Shown: piece by piece, positions 1 to 5,040 of the stretch
Layout of the letters: each line of letters opens with the position of its first letter
Numbering within the stretch: position 1 is the first letter of the stretch
Origin: DATFMH01 sp035267045
GTDB taxonomy: Bacteria > Bacteroidota > Rhodothermia > Balneolales > DATFMH01
Assembly (NCBI GenBank): GCA_035267045.1
Contig: DATFMH010000130.1
Coordinates: 1 to 5,093, forward strand
Length of the DNA: 5,093 nt
Direction: 5' to 3'
Made by a program: the position numbers and the translations under genes
Notes under the pieces: model-generated
Told to the model about the DNA's origin: nothing
Databases searched by the model: none
The model's input: the letters and a program-made list of their open reading frames with translations, nothing else

Positions 1-88
1 TTACTTTTCGTTCGGCCTCATCGTCTCCACCAATATCTATCGTCCGTTTATCATTTAGCCTGTTTAAATAAATAGGAAATACATTCAT
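1..88 (-). CDS. Precorrin-2 dehydrogenase / sirohydrochlorin ferrochelatase-type protein, N-terminal fragment (runs off left edge)
   Basis: Only the first 29 codons are in the window; the gene continues beyond position 1. The start reads MNVFPIYLNRLNDKR and continues with IDIGGDDEAERKV. This matches the N-terminus of the CysG N-domain/Met8p family: a short 'M-x-x-(F/L)-P-(I/L)' opening, a beta strand, then the NAD-binding glycine motif 'GGG-x-x-A-x-RK'. Members oxidise precorrin-2 to sirohydrochlorin with NAD and usually insert iron to give siroheme. One oddity is that the third glycine of the usual GGG is Asp (GGDDEAERK). The context agrees: it follows cobA, which makes precorrin-2, and a siroheme-dependent sulfite reductase, in the same orientation, 90 bases after the cysH stop. 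No clear ribosome binding site is visible. The identification rests on 29 residues plus context; the rest of the gene would settle it. Confidence 0.72.
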   Translation of the reverse strand, partial: MNVFPIYLNRLNDKRTIDIGGDDEAERKV

Positions 89-133
89 ATGACTATGGAA
101 ATTTGGTATAATTACGAAAATGTTTAGATCACA

Positions 134-180
134 GAGTACAAACCAAAGAGCCTGTATTCTTGTTCTGTACTCATTGGTTT
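134..180 (-). repeat. Two overlapping inverted repeats in the cysH-siroheme gene gap
   Basis: Immediately after the cysH stop, two 7-base inverted repeats interlock. GAGTACA (134-140) pairs with TGTACTC (166-172), and AAACCAA (140-146) pairs with TTGGTTT (174-180). In the transcript the order is a-b-a'-b' with almost no linker between a' and b'. The two stems are therefore more likely mutually exclusive than a stable pseudoknot. No U-tract follows, so this is not an intrinsic terminator. It could be a processing site, a translational control element for the next gene, or chance. Confidence 0.4.
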
Positions 181-898
181 ACTGATCTTTTTGTGTTGAT
201 ATATGTATACCACATTCCGTTTTATCCATTCCAGACCAACGTCCTGCCCGTTCATGATCGTCGGATGCGACCTGATTGGTGCATGGTTGGCATCCGATGC
301 TGGGATAACCATTATCATGCAACGGATTATAGGGCAGTTCATTTATATGGATATAGGTCCATACTTCATCAGAGGTCCAGTTAGCAAGAGGATTGATCTT
401 CCAGACCTCATTAAAAGGATCCCACTGAATTATCTTTGTATCAAACCTTGTATCCGTTTGTTGTCTTCTTATACCCGTTATCCAGGCATCTTTGTGGATT
501 AAATAATTTTTAAGCGGTACTACTTTGCGAAGATAACAGCATTTATTTGGATTCTTTTTCCACAATTCGCTTTGGTATTTTATAGCTTGCTCATTGAGGC
601 TAAGCGGGGTACTTACTCTTTCAAAGGTCAGATCAAAATAGGTTTCCAGTTCGTCCCGCAATTTATAGGTCTCACCAAACAATAAATCGGTATCTAAATA
701 GAAAACAGGTATGTTTATTTTATTTTTTGATATCATATTTAACAGCAAAATTCCGGACGGGCCGAAACCTGTTCCCAAAGCGGCTTTCGTACCAAATTGA
801 TTACTGATCCACTTAAGTATATCTGTGGGATTGGTCGTTTCAAACCGGTGGTTTAAATCATGAACCTCCTCCGGTGTCCATCTATTCATAATTTTCAT
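179..898 (-). CDS. cysH: Assimilatory APS/PAPS reductase with 4Fe-4S cluster (CysH family)
   Basis: This enzyme reduces adenylyl sulfate (APS), or PAPS, to sulfite in the cytoplasm using thioredoxin or a similar thiol donor. The 239 residues are typical of the bacterial family. Visible features are a PP-loop-like nucleotide-binding segment around residues 41-55 (LGTGFGPSG), the DTDLLFGETY segment (69-78), GIRRQQTDTR (142-151), the cluster cysteines C120-C121 and C203/C206 (CC...CxxC), and the C-terminal catalytic cysteine C229 in KTECGIH. The CC/CxxC pairs are the hallmark of the iron-sulfur class, which in most characterised members prefers APS; the substrate preference here is inference. 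The gene lies 23 bases after cobA. Two starts are possible: ATG at 898, or the fourth codon at 889. The second has GAGAG about 9 bases upstream, a better ribosome-binding spacing, so the true protein may start MNRWTPEEV. Confidence 0.95.
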   Translation of the reverse strand: MKIMNRWTPEEVHDLNHRFETTNPTDILKWISNQFGTKAALGTGFGPSGILLLNMISKNKINIPVFYLDTDLLFGETYKLRDELETYFDLTFERVSTPLSLNEQAIKYQSELWKKNPNKCCYLRKVVPLKNYLIHKDAWITGIRRQQTDTRFDTKIIQWDPFNEVWKINPLANWTSDEVWTYIHINELPYNPLHDNGYPSIGCQPCTNQVASDDHERAGRWSGMDKTECGIHISTQKDQ

Positions 899-921
899 CT
901 CTCGTTATGTAGTTACTAAAA

Positions 922-1749
922 TTATAAATGAGCTAATACCGGAGTATGACGTTTTAATGAACGTCTTTGGTTTCGATTCTTAATCTCAGTACTGTCCTCA
1001 TTTTGAAACCATGCTAACCGGTGTCCGAGTTTTGCAATCTCCCCTATAATAATAGTCGCTGGAGTTGCTAATTTACGTGCTTTATGATCAATCGACAACA
1101 AGGAACCATAAATAACCTTTTGGTTCTTATATGTTACTTTTTCAATTATTGTCACCGGGGTGGAAATGGGTTTCCCGGCATGTATTAATTTTTTTGTGAT
1201 CACTGGCAACTTTCTGAATCCCATAAGTATGATCAACGTCTCGCATTTCGATAACGATTTCCAGTCAACAGGAAAAGTATTATCACTAACCGTATGTCCT
1301 GTGATAACTGTGAATGAACTACTAAATTCTCTGTGTGTTAAAGGGATACCCGCGTATGCAGGAGCGGCAACAGCGCTGCTGATACCCGGAATGACTTCAT
1401 ATGGTATGTTATGTGATGCTAACACCAGTAATTCTTCACCACCTCGACCAAAAATTAAGGGATCGCCACCTTTTAGACGTACTACCGTTTCATTTGTCAA
1501 TGTCATATCAACAAGTATTTTATTGATTTGATCCTGTTTTATTGAGGGTTTGCCAGCCGTTTTACCAACAAAGATATGCTTTGTATGTGCCGGTGTTTCC
1601 ATTAATAAATCGGGATTCGCTAATCGGTCATAAACAACAACATCCGCTTTCTGTAAGATTTTTAAGCCCCGAATTGTGATAAGATCGGGATCTCCAGGAC
1701 CAGCTCCGACCAGATATACTTTGCCTATATTCATAGAATTAGAAAACAT
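922..1749 (-). CDS. cobA: Uroporphyrinogen-III C-methyltransferase (SUMT, stand-alone CobA type)
   Basis: The enzyme transfers two methyl groups from S-adenosylmethionine to uroporphyrinogen III, giving precorrin-2, the precursor of siroheme. The 275 residues fit a single-domain SUMT. Motifs in order: VYLVGAGPGDPDLIT (11-25), the SAM-binding N-terminal loop; YDRLANPDLL (40-49); VVRLKGGDPLIFGRGGEE (89-106); VIPGISSAVAAPAYAGIPLTHR region (119-140); and TPATIIIGEI (229-238). A basic tail of about 30 residues follows the core and has no recognisable motif. There is no fused dehydrogenase/ferrochelatase domain; that function appears to lie in the separate gene at the left edge. The gene starts 33 bases after the sulfite reductase stop, so it should be co-transcribed and supply cofactor to it. 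ATG at 1749 was kept as start; MNIGKVYL at 1734 is an equally plausible start, since neither has a clear Shine-Dalgarno sequence. Confidence 0.96.
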   Translation of the reverse strand: MFSNSMNIGKVYLVGAGPGDPDLITIRGLKILQKADVVVYDRLANPDLLMETPAHTKHIFVGKTAGKPSIKQDQINKILVDMTLTNETVVRLKGGDPLIFGRGGEELLVLASHNIPYEVIPGISSAVAAPAYAGIPLTHREFSSSFTVITGHTVSDNTFPVDWKSLSKCETLIILMGFRKLPVITKKLIHAGKPISTPVTIIEKVTYKNQKVIYGSLLSIDHKARKLATPATIIIGEIAKLGHRLAWFQNEDSTEIKNRNQRRSLKRHTPVLAHL

Positions 1750-1782
1750 TATTTTAAATATTTATTTAACTCTTAATTGTTA

Positions 1783-3459
1783 TTATGAGGGAATAGTGTC
1801 TTTGATAGATTCCGGATCCTTACGATTCCAGTAATCACTAAAAGATTCACCATTTTTATGGTTTGAAGCGTATTCTTCAAGAAATGGTTGAACGGTATCC
1901 ACAAGGTCTTCCAGATCAACAAGGTCTTTGTACTTTTTATTAAGCCGTGTACCCGCCGTATCACCGCCAATGAATACGCTATATTTGTTTTTAGATCGTC
2001 CTACAAAACCAATATCGGCCACATAAGGACGGGAACAACCATTAGGACAGCCGGTCATACGAACAGTTATTTTATCATTCTCAAGTCCCAAATCCTCTAC
2101 AACTTTTTCAAGATCTCTTAAGATACCGGGGAATATACGTTCCGATTCGGTAATGGCCAGTCCGCAAGTTGGCAATGCCGGGCATGCCATAGCATATTTG
2201 ACAATATTAGATTGTTCTTCTGATAGTTTTATACCGAAAGATTTCAATTCATCTTCGATAAGGCCTTTATCCGATTCCTCAATATTCGTAAGCAGAATAT
2301 TTTGATTGGGAGTAAGCCGGACTTCCGGATTATATTTTCGAATTATATTCCGTAGACCCGTTTTTACTAAAGCTTTCCCATCATCTTTTATTCTGCCATT
2401 TTCGATAGGCAAACCTATATACCAATTACCGTCAGATTGTTTATGCCAGCCCAGATATAGGTTAAGGGTAAATTCCGGAAGAAGTTTGAACGGTTCCAGT
2501 TTAAAGCCGGATTTGTTTTCCACCTCTTTCTTGAAGATTTCGAATCCCCAATCGTCTATAAGATATTTCATGCGGGCATGTTTGCGATTTCGGCGGTCAC
2601 CATGATCACGTTGTATTTCTATTATACTAGTTACCAGGGGAATCAATTTATTACAGGGAATATAACCGAGATGATCACCTAATCGGGGATACGTTTCAAG
2701 TTTACGGTGATTCATTCCCATACCACCGCCAACGATTACATCAAATCCTTCAATTTCGTTTTTCTCATTGAAAAAGGCTACCAAACCAATATCCTGAGTG
2801 TACAAATCTATACTATTATCACCTGGTTTGGTGATAGCAATTTTAAATTTACGGGGCAAATAAGCCTTACCATATAACGATTCTGTTTGTGATACTTCTT
2901 CACGGTTTGAATAAACTTTTTCACCATTTAACCATAATTCATGATAAGCTTTTGTCTCGGGTAGTAATAAACGGGATAGCCGGTCGGCTACTTTTTGGAT
3001 TTTGAGCTGTTTACCATCTTCATCGGGAGCCGGATTACTCATTACATTGCGTACAACGTCACCACAGGCACCCAGTGTGGTAACAAGGGAATTATTAATA
3101 CCCCGTATGGTCTTTTGAAGGTTATCCTTAATAATACCATGAAATTGAAATGTTTGGCGTGTGGTGATTCGTAACGTACCATTGCCGTATATATCGGCTA
3201 TTTCATCATGAACAAGATATTGGTCACTTGTCATACGTCCCCCGGGTAACCTTATCCGGACCATGAACATATAAAAACGATCTTTCCCATTTCTCAAGTC
3301 CCGGTCGTCTTGTTGATATGTTCCATGAAATTTAAGAAGCTGCAATCCTTCCTTGGTGAAGTAAGAGGAGTCTTTTTTCAACTCATCAGTAAGATTTCCC
3401 CTTAAATAGTTACTACTCTCTTTTATATTCTCAAGCTTGCTTTTATTCGTCCTGGTCAT
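1783..3459 (-). CDS. cysI: Assimilatory sulfite reductase, siroheme/4Fe-4S hemoprotein subunit
   Basis: This protein reduces sulfite to sulfide with six electrons at a coupled siroheme-4Fe-4S centre; the sulfide feeds cysteine synthesis. The 558 residues are close to E. coli CysI (about 570). Visible landmarks: SNYLRG near residue 16, FHGTYQQDDRD (44-54), VRIRLPGG (67-74), LRITTRQTFQFHG (96-108), DVVRNVMSNP (134-143), LPRKFK (201-206), GGGMGMNH (244-251), and the cluster cysteines C426/C432 (CPALPTC) and C471/C475 (TGCPNGC). The 39-residue spacing between C432 and C471 is as I recall it for the E. coli enzyme. R68, R137, K204 and K206 correspond to the sulfite-binding Arg/Lys set by motif position. 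The C-terminal 'GESFSDYW' also resembles CysI. No CysJ flavoprotein is in the window, so the electron donor (NADPH flavoprotein or ferredoxin) is unknown. It is first in the operon, 137 bases downstream of the second attenuator terminator. The start has no strong Shine-Dalgarno sequence. Confidence 0.95.
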   Translation of the reverse strand: MTRTNKSKLENIKESSNYLRGNLTDELKKDSSYFTKEGLQLLKFHGTYQQDDRDLRNGKDRFYMFMVRIRLPGGRMTSDQYLVHDEIADIYGNGTLRITTRQTFQFHGIIKDNLQKTIRGINNSLVTTLGACGDVVRNVMSNPAPDEDGKQLKIQKVADRLSRLLLPETKAYHELWLNGEKVYSNREEVSQTESLYGKAYLPRKFKIAITKPGDNSIDLYTQDIGLVAFFNEKNEIEGFDVIVGGGMGMNHRKLETYPRLGDHLGYIPCNKLIPLVTSIIEIQRDHGDRRNRKHARMKYLIDDWGFEIFKKEVENKSGFKLEPFKLLPEFTLNLYLGWHKQSDGNWYIGLPIENGRIKDDGKALVKTGLRNIIRKYNPEVRLTPNQNILLTNIEESDKGLIEDELKSFGIKLSEEQSNIVKYAMACPALPTCGLAITESERIFPGILRDLEKVVEDLGLENDKITVRMTGCPNGCSRPYVADIGFVGRSKNKYSVFIGGDTAGTRLNKKYKDLVDLEDLVDTVQPFLEEYASNHKNGESFSDYWNRKDPESIKDTIPS

Positions 3460-3596
3460 TGTTTCTGGGATTTTATCAATTTGATTTTTTTGTCATTTCT
3501 ATGATTCATCTACCAGATAGTTTCTGATAATACATAAACCTTGAAAGTAGTTGGCATTGTGATATATGAGCAGGTTATGCGAGTATGCCAAAAATG

Positions 3597-3630
3597 AAAA
3601 ACCCGCTGTCGGCCTGGACAGCGGGTTTTT
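3597..3630 (-). terminator. Attenuator B intrinsic terminator before sulfite reductase operon
   Basis: A perfect 10-base GC-rich stem, ACCCGCTGTC (3601-3610) and GACAGCGGGT (3617-3626), has a six-base loop and is extended to 14 pairs by AAAA/TTTT. On the minus strand it is followed by a T-rich run, and on the plus strand by T5, so it could act both ways. It lies 32 bases after the stop of the Cys-rich leader B and 137 bases before the sulfite reductase start. This places it inside the operon's leader rather than after a structural gene. Its 5' arm in the minus transcript can alternatively pair with leader B (see attenuator B). Confidence 0.9.
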
Positions 3631-3727
3631 ATTAATCTGACTAGTGAATAATCGGGAATGATTAATTCAGAGAACCTCCGCTGTTCCAATTTGAGTGCAT
3701 AGTAAAATGATAAAAACAACAGCACAT
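3597..3727 (-). promoter_or_regulatory. Cysteine attenuator B: 1:2, 2:3 and 3:4 alternative RNA stems
   Basis: Four segments are visible in the minus-strand transcript. Segment 1 is TGCTGTT (3724-3718), made of the Cys codons themselves. Segment 2 is AACAGCGGAGGTT (3685-3673), inside the leader reading frame. Segments 3 and 4 are the terminator arms. Segments 1:2 can pair over 7 positions (one G-U). Segments 2:3 pair perfectly over 7 bases, ACAGCGG (3684-3678) with CCGCTGT (3624-3618), with further GGTT/AACC possible after a bulge. Segments 3:4 form the terminator. A ribosome stalled at the Cys codons would cover segment 1 and leave 2 free to pair with 3, allowing read-through. A ribosome at the stop codon would cover 2 and allow termination. 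The pairings are read directly from sequence; the mechanism is inferred by analogy with trp/his-type attenuation. Confidence 0.75.
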
Positions 3728-3802
3728 ACTTTGTATAGTCTGCCCGTCATAAGGATGCTTATTGAAGTTTGTAAATGTAGGTAATCTAAATTTTGGCATC
3801 AT
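3662..3802 (-). CDS. Leader peptide B with three consecutive cysteine codons
   Basis: A small reading frame between two terminators, 46 codons from ATG at 3802, beginning MMPKFRLPTF and ending NSGGSLN. Codons 27-29 are TGC TGT TGT (Cys-Cys-Cys, 3724-3716). An internal ATG at 3727 directly before them would give a 21-residue peptide starting MCCCFYHF. Neither start has a clear ribosome binding site. The ATGATG at 3802 shares the nine bases ACAATGATG with leader A, which favours the longer form. The stop lies 8-20 bases beyond the antiterminator segment, where a terminating ribosome would mask it. The peptide itself probably has no function; the role proposed is translation-dependent sensing of charged tRNA-Cys ahead of the sulfite reductase gene. 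That it is translated is inference. Confidence 0.68.
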   Translation of the reverse strand: MMPKFRLPTFTNFNKHPYDGQTIQSMCCCFYHFTMHSNWNSGGSLN

Positions 3803-3854
3803 TGTTAAAACTAAGTCAAAAAAAAGGTAACTATTTAAATGAGAAGGAAATAAA

Positions 3855-3888
3855 AAAAGCCTGCTACATTTTAAGGCAGCAGGCTTTT
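3855..3888 (-). terminator. Attenuator A intrinsic terminator
   Basis: The perfect 11-base arms AAAAGCCTGCT (3855-3865) and AGCAGGCTTTT (3878-3888) enclose a 12-base loop. On the minus strand the stem runs into a seven-T run, the classic intrinsic-terminator layout; the plus strand has T4. It lies 27 bases after the stop of leader A. It is about 255 bases beyond the stop of the nearest upstream structural gene, too far to be that gene's obvious terminator. Its 5' arm in the minus transcript has an alternative partner in leader A. Confidence 0.88.
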
Positions 3889-3915
3889 ATATAATTTCTT
3901 ACAGACTGATTACAG

Positions 3916-3969
3916 CTATAATTTACCCACTACCTTTTTAACAGAAAGGCACATACAACAGTTCATCAT
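3916..3969 (-). CDS. Leader peptide A, Cys-rich (MMNCCMCLSVKKVVGKL)
   Basis: A 17-codon frame with three cysteines in its first seven residues (codons 4, 5 and 7: TGT TGT ... TGC). Three cysteines in 17 residues is far above normal for any bacterial protein. It opens with ATGATG, like leader B, and ends with TAG 27 bases before a strong intrinsic terminator. The codons after the cysteines (Lys12-Gly15) form the antiterminator strand, and the stop codon lies 6-17 bases from it, as needed for a terminating ribosome to mask it. There is no evident Shine-Dalgarno sequence, which is common in Bacteroidota. The likely role is a sensor of charged tRNA-Cys. A response to methionine is less likely, since only one Met is internal to the Cys cluster. 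Translation is not shown by sequence alone. Confidence 0.72.
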   Translation of the reverse strand: MMNCCMCLSVKKVVGKL

Positions 3970-4038
3970 TGTATGAGTGGGGTTATTCGTGTAAATCATT
4001 TGCTGTTTTTTTAATGGATACTTTTTTATCTGTCGAAT

Positions 4039-4067
4039 ATTTTAAGTAATAATATATTGGAACTCAA
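4039..4067 (-). promoter_or_regulatory. Candidate promoter for the attenuated sulfite reductase operon
   Basis: On the minus strand, TTGAGT (4067-4062) and TAAAAT (4044-4039) are separated by 17 bases, close to the housekeeping -35/-10 consensus (4/6 and 5/6). Transcription would start near 4031, about 60 bases before leader A, placing both leaders and both terminators in the 5' leader of the operon. No good match to the Bacteroidota TTTG / TAnnTTTG pattern was found, although TTTG does overlap the -35. AT-rich DNA gives such matches by chance, so confidence is limited. Confidence 0.42.
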
Positions 4068-4121
4068 ATAAAAAATATATCTCAATAGAAGATCTTGAGA
4101 CTAAGGTCAATATATTATTAC
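4046..4121. repeat. 14-base perfect inverted repeat upstream of the operon leader
   Basis: GTAATAATATATTG (4046-4059) is exactly complementary to CAATATATTATTAC (4108-4121), with a 48-base spacer. The left arm falls inside the spacer of the candidate operon promoter. The spacer holds another smaller inverted repeat (4080-4100). It may be a pair of sites for a dimeric regulator, a large weak hairpin in the read-through transcript from the upstream gene, or chance in AT-rich sequence. Confidence 0.5.
4067..4100 (-). terminator. Weak candidate terminator of the upstream hypothetical gene
   Basis: The minus-strand hairpin TCTCAA (4100-4095) / TTGAGA (4085-4080), with a nine-base loop, is followed by a T-rich run (TATATTTTTTATTT). 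It lies about 45-60 bases after the stop of the hypothetical gene. The stem is only six AU-rich pairs, so termination may be weak. The outer inverted repeat overlaps it. Confidence 0.35.
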
Positions 4122-4143
4122 ATATTTCGTTGGGGAAAAAGAT

Positions 4144-4986
4144 TTAATTCCAGCCTATTAAATTAATCTGAATTAAATCAAAGCAACCATAAGGACTTTT
4201 CTTTAATCGTAATTTGCTTTCACCTTTGTAAGAAACTGATTCTATACCTGAAAACCCGGCTCCTTTTTTAAGACCTGCCCATTCACTTTGAAATATGACG
4301 GTTGCATAGCCCTCACTGATCGAGCATTTCAGGCATTCAAATTTATAAGAGGTGAATGTGATATGATTAGATAAAAAGGCATGAATATTATTACTCATAT
4401 TCAAAAATGAAATTCTTTTACCATTGCGGTCATAGACTTCCATTTCATCAAAACTGTTGATAGCACTATCTTCATCCATCTCAAAAAGATCGTGCAGAAA
4501 TAATTCGGCAAACATTTCGGCATCAAGTTTATCATTAGGATGGAAGTCCTCATAGATGAAACAAGTGCTCATGTCTGGAATACGGATATTTTCAATTTCC
4601 TGATCCATTAATTCGTTAGTTAGAAAATCATAAGCATCATCATCCGGAACCTCTGTTAAAAAATCCACAGCAATATTATGGGATAACAAGTATGCCAACA
4701 CTTTTTTTACTTCTGCCCTTATTTGTTCCATTTCAATATTTTGGAGTGTTTTAAAATCTGGGAAGCCAACATATTCCCGAACGGTAACAAATCGAGCATT
4801 GTTGAAGGGAAGCTCCAGTTCTTTAGCATAATCCAATCTGTTTTTATCAATATCCCAATGTGTTTTTGTGAGGTCATTCATTAAATATGTCCCCGGTTCC
4901 GGTTTTTGGTGAAGGTTTATTCTTTTAGATTGTTTTTTTGCTTTTCTCTTCCTGTCATGTGTCTTTTTATATTTATTATCTCTCAT
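4144..4986 (-). CDS. Hypothetical protein, basic N-terminus and acidic middle
   Basis: I do not recognise this 280-residue protein. Residues 1-28 are dominated by Lys and Arg (for example KKTHDRKRKAKKQSKR) and look disordered or nucleic-acid-binding. Residues 80-140 are acidic and probably helical (EMEQIRAEVKKVLAYLLSHNIAVDFL, then VPDDDAYDFLTNELMDQEIENIRIP). The segment TCFIYEDFHPND (141-152) looks like a conserved motif. The C-terminal part (about 155-280) begins with an acidic helix and then alternates strand-like hydrophobic stretches (YKFECLKCSI, YATVIFQSEWAG, ending FDLIQINLIGWN), which might be a cystatin/NTF2-like sheet; that is a guess from pattern only. There is no signal peptide or membrane segment. 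Start chosen at ATG 4986 because GGTGA (4996-4992) sits five bases upstream; a GTG at 4995 overlaps that site and is unlikely. It appears to be a separate transcription unit from the sulfur operon. Confidence 0.8.
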   Translation of the reverse strand: MRDNKYKKTHDRKRKAKKQSKRINLHQKPEPGTYLMNDLTKTHWDIDKNRLDYAKELELPFNNARFVTVREYVGFPDFKTLQNIEMEQIRAEVKKVLAYLLSHNIAVDFLTEVPDDDAYDFLTNELMDQEIENIRIPDMSTCFIYEDFHPNDKLDAEMFAELFLHDLFEMDEDSAINSFDEMEVYDRNGKRISFLNMSNNIHAFLSNHITFTSYKFECLKCSISEGYATVIFQSEWAGLKKGAGFSGIESVSYKGESKLRLKKSPYGCFDLIQINLIGWN

Positions 4987-4991
4987 AAAAA

Positions 4992-4996
4992 TCACC
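4992..4996 (-). promoter_or_regulatory. Ribosome binding site GGTGA deciding the hypothetical gene start
   Basis: GGTGA followed by five T bases precedes ATG at 4986 on the minus strand. It matches the UCACC part of the 16S rRNA 3' end and argues against the in-frame GTG at 4995, which lies inside it. Confidence 0.5.
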
Positions 4997-5014
4997 GCTT
5001 TGGTTTGGTCGTAA

Positions 5015-5040
5015 AATAAAGGGCTCAGACCCTGTTTATT
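5015..5040 (-). other. Hairpin between promoter-like site and hypothetical gene
   Basis: GGG (5021-5023)/CCC (5030-5032) around a six-base loop is flanked by AATAAA (5015-5020)/TTTATT (5035-5040), with a two-base bulge. On the minus strand the core AGGG-loop-CCCT is followed by TTATTTT, so it could be a weak terminator for a gene to the right, or a 5'-leader hairpin of the hypothetical gene. The stem is short; function is unknown. Confidence 0.3.

Larger units (their letters stand above)
3855..3981 (-). promoter_or_regulatory. Cysteine attenuator A: alternative RNA stems around leader A
   Basis: In the minus-strand transcript, segment 2 AAGGTAGTGGGT (3936-3925), which encodes Lys-Val-Val-Gly of leader A, can pair with GCCTGCTGCCTT (3884-3873). 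The pairing runs for 12 uninterrupted positions (8 Watson-Crick, 4 G-U) and would destroy the terminator's 5' arm. Segment 1 CCCACT (3981-3976), just upstream of the leader start, can pair with AGTGGG (3931-3926) within segment 2. Thus 1:2 plus terminator, or antiterminator 2:3, are alternatives. A ribosome stalled on the Cys codons would keep segment 1 covered and segment 2 free. A ribosome reaching the stop would mask segment 2 and allow termination. The base pairing is seen; regulation by cysteine supply is inferred. Confidence 0.75.

Noticed and set aside
2..58. Plus-strand tail YFSFGLIVSTNIYRPFII followed by a stop, as the C-terminus of a gene entering from the left
   Set aside because: The minus-strand frame over the same bases matches the siroheme synthase N-terminus and fits the operon, so the plus-strand reading is probably coincidental.
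160..502. Plus-strand open frames opposite cysH
   Set aside because: They are antisense shadows of a well-supported gene with intact CysH motifs; no independent start signal or recognisable protein.
1160..1531. Plus-strand 123-codon frame opposite cobA
   Set aside because: Antisense to conserved SUMT motifs; the translated sequence does not resemble a known protein.
1773..2605. Open frames overlapping the sulfite reductase gene (1773-1970 minus; 1888-2121 and 2306-2605 plus)
   Set aside because: They overlap conserved parts of the sulfite reductase in other frames, including the cluster-binding region, and are shadows.
3510..3725. 71-codon minus-strand frame starting at GTG near leader B
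   Set aside because: It reads straight through the intrinsic terminator at 3597-3630, overlaps leader B in another frame, and its protein has no recognisable features.
3597..3888. Small RNA gene bounded by the two terminators
   Set aside because: The terminator-bounded segment could be mistaken for an sRNA, but Cys-codon leaders and complementary antiterminator strands explain both hairpins better. Short terminated transcripts would still be expected as attenuation products.
3460..4143. SAM, cobalamin or other known riboswitch in the operon leader
   Set aside because: I looked for a conserved aptamer core and saw none; the hairpins are accounted for by the attenuators.
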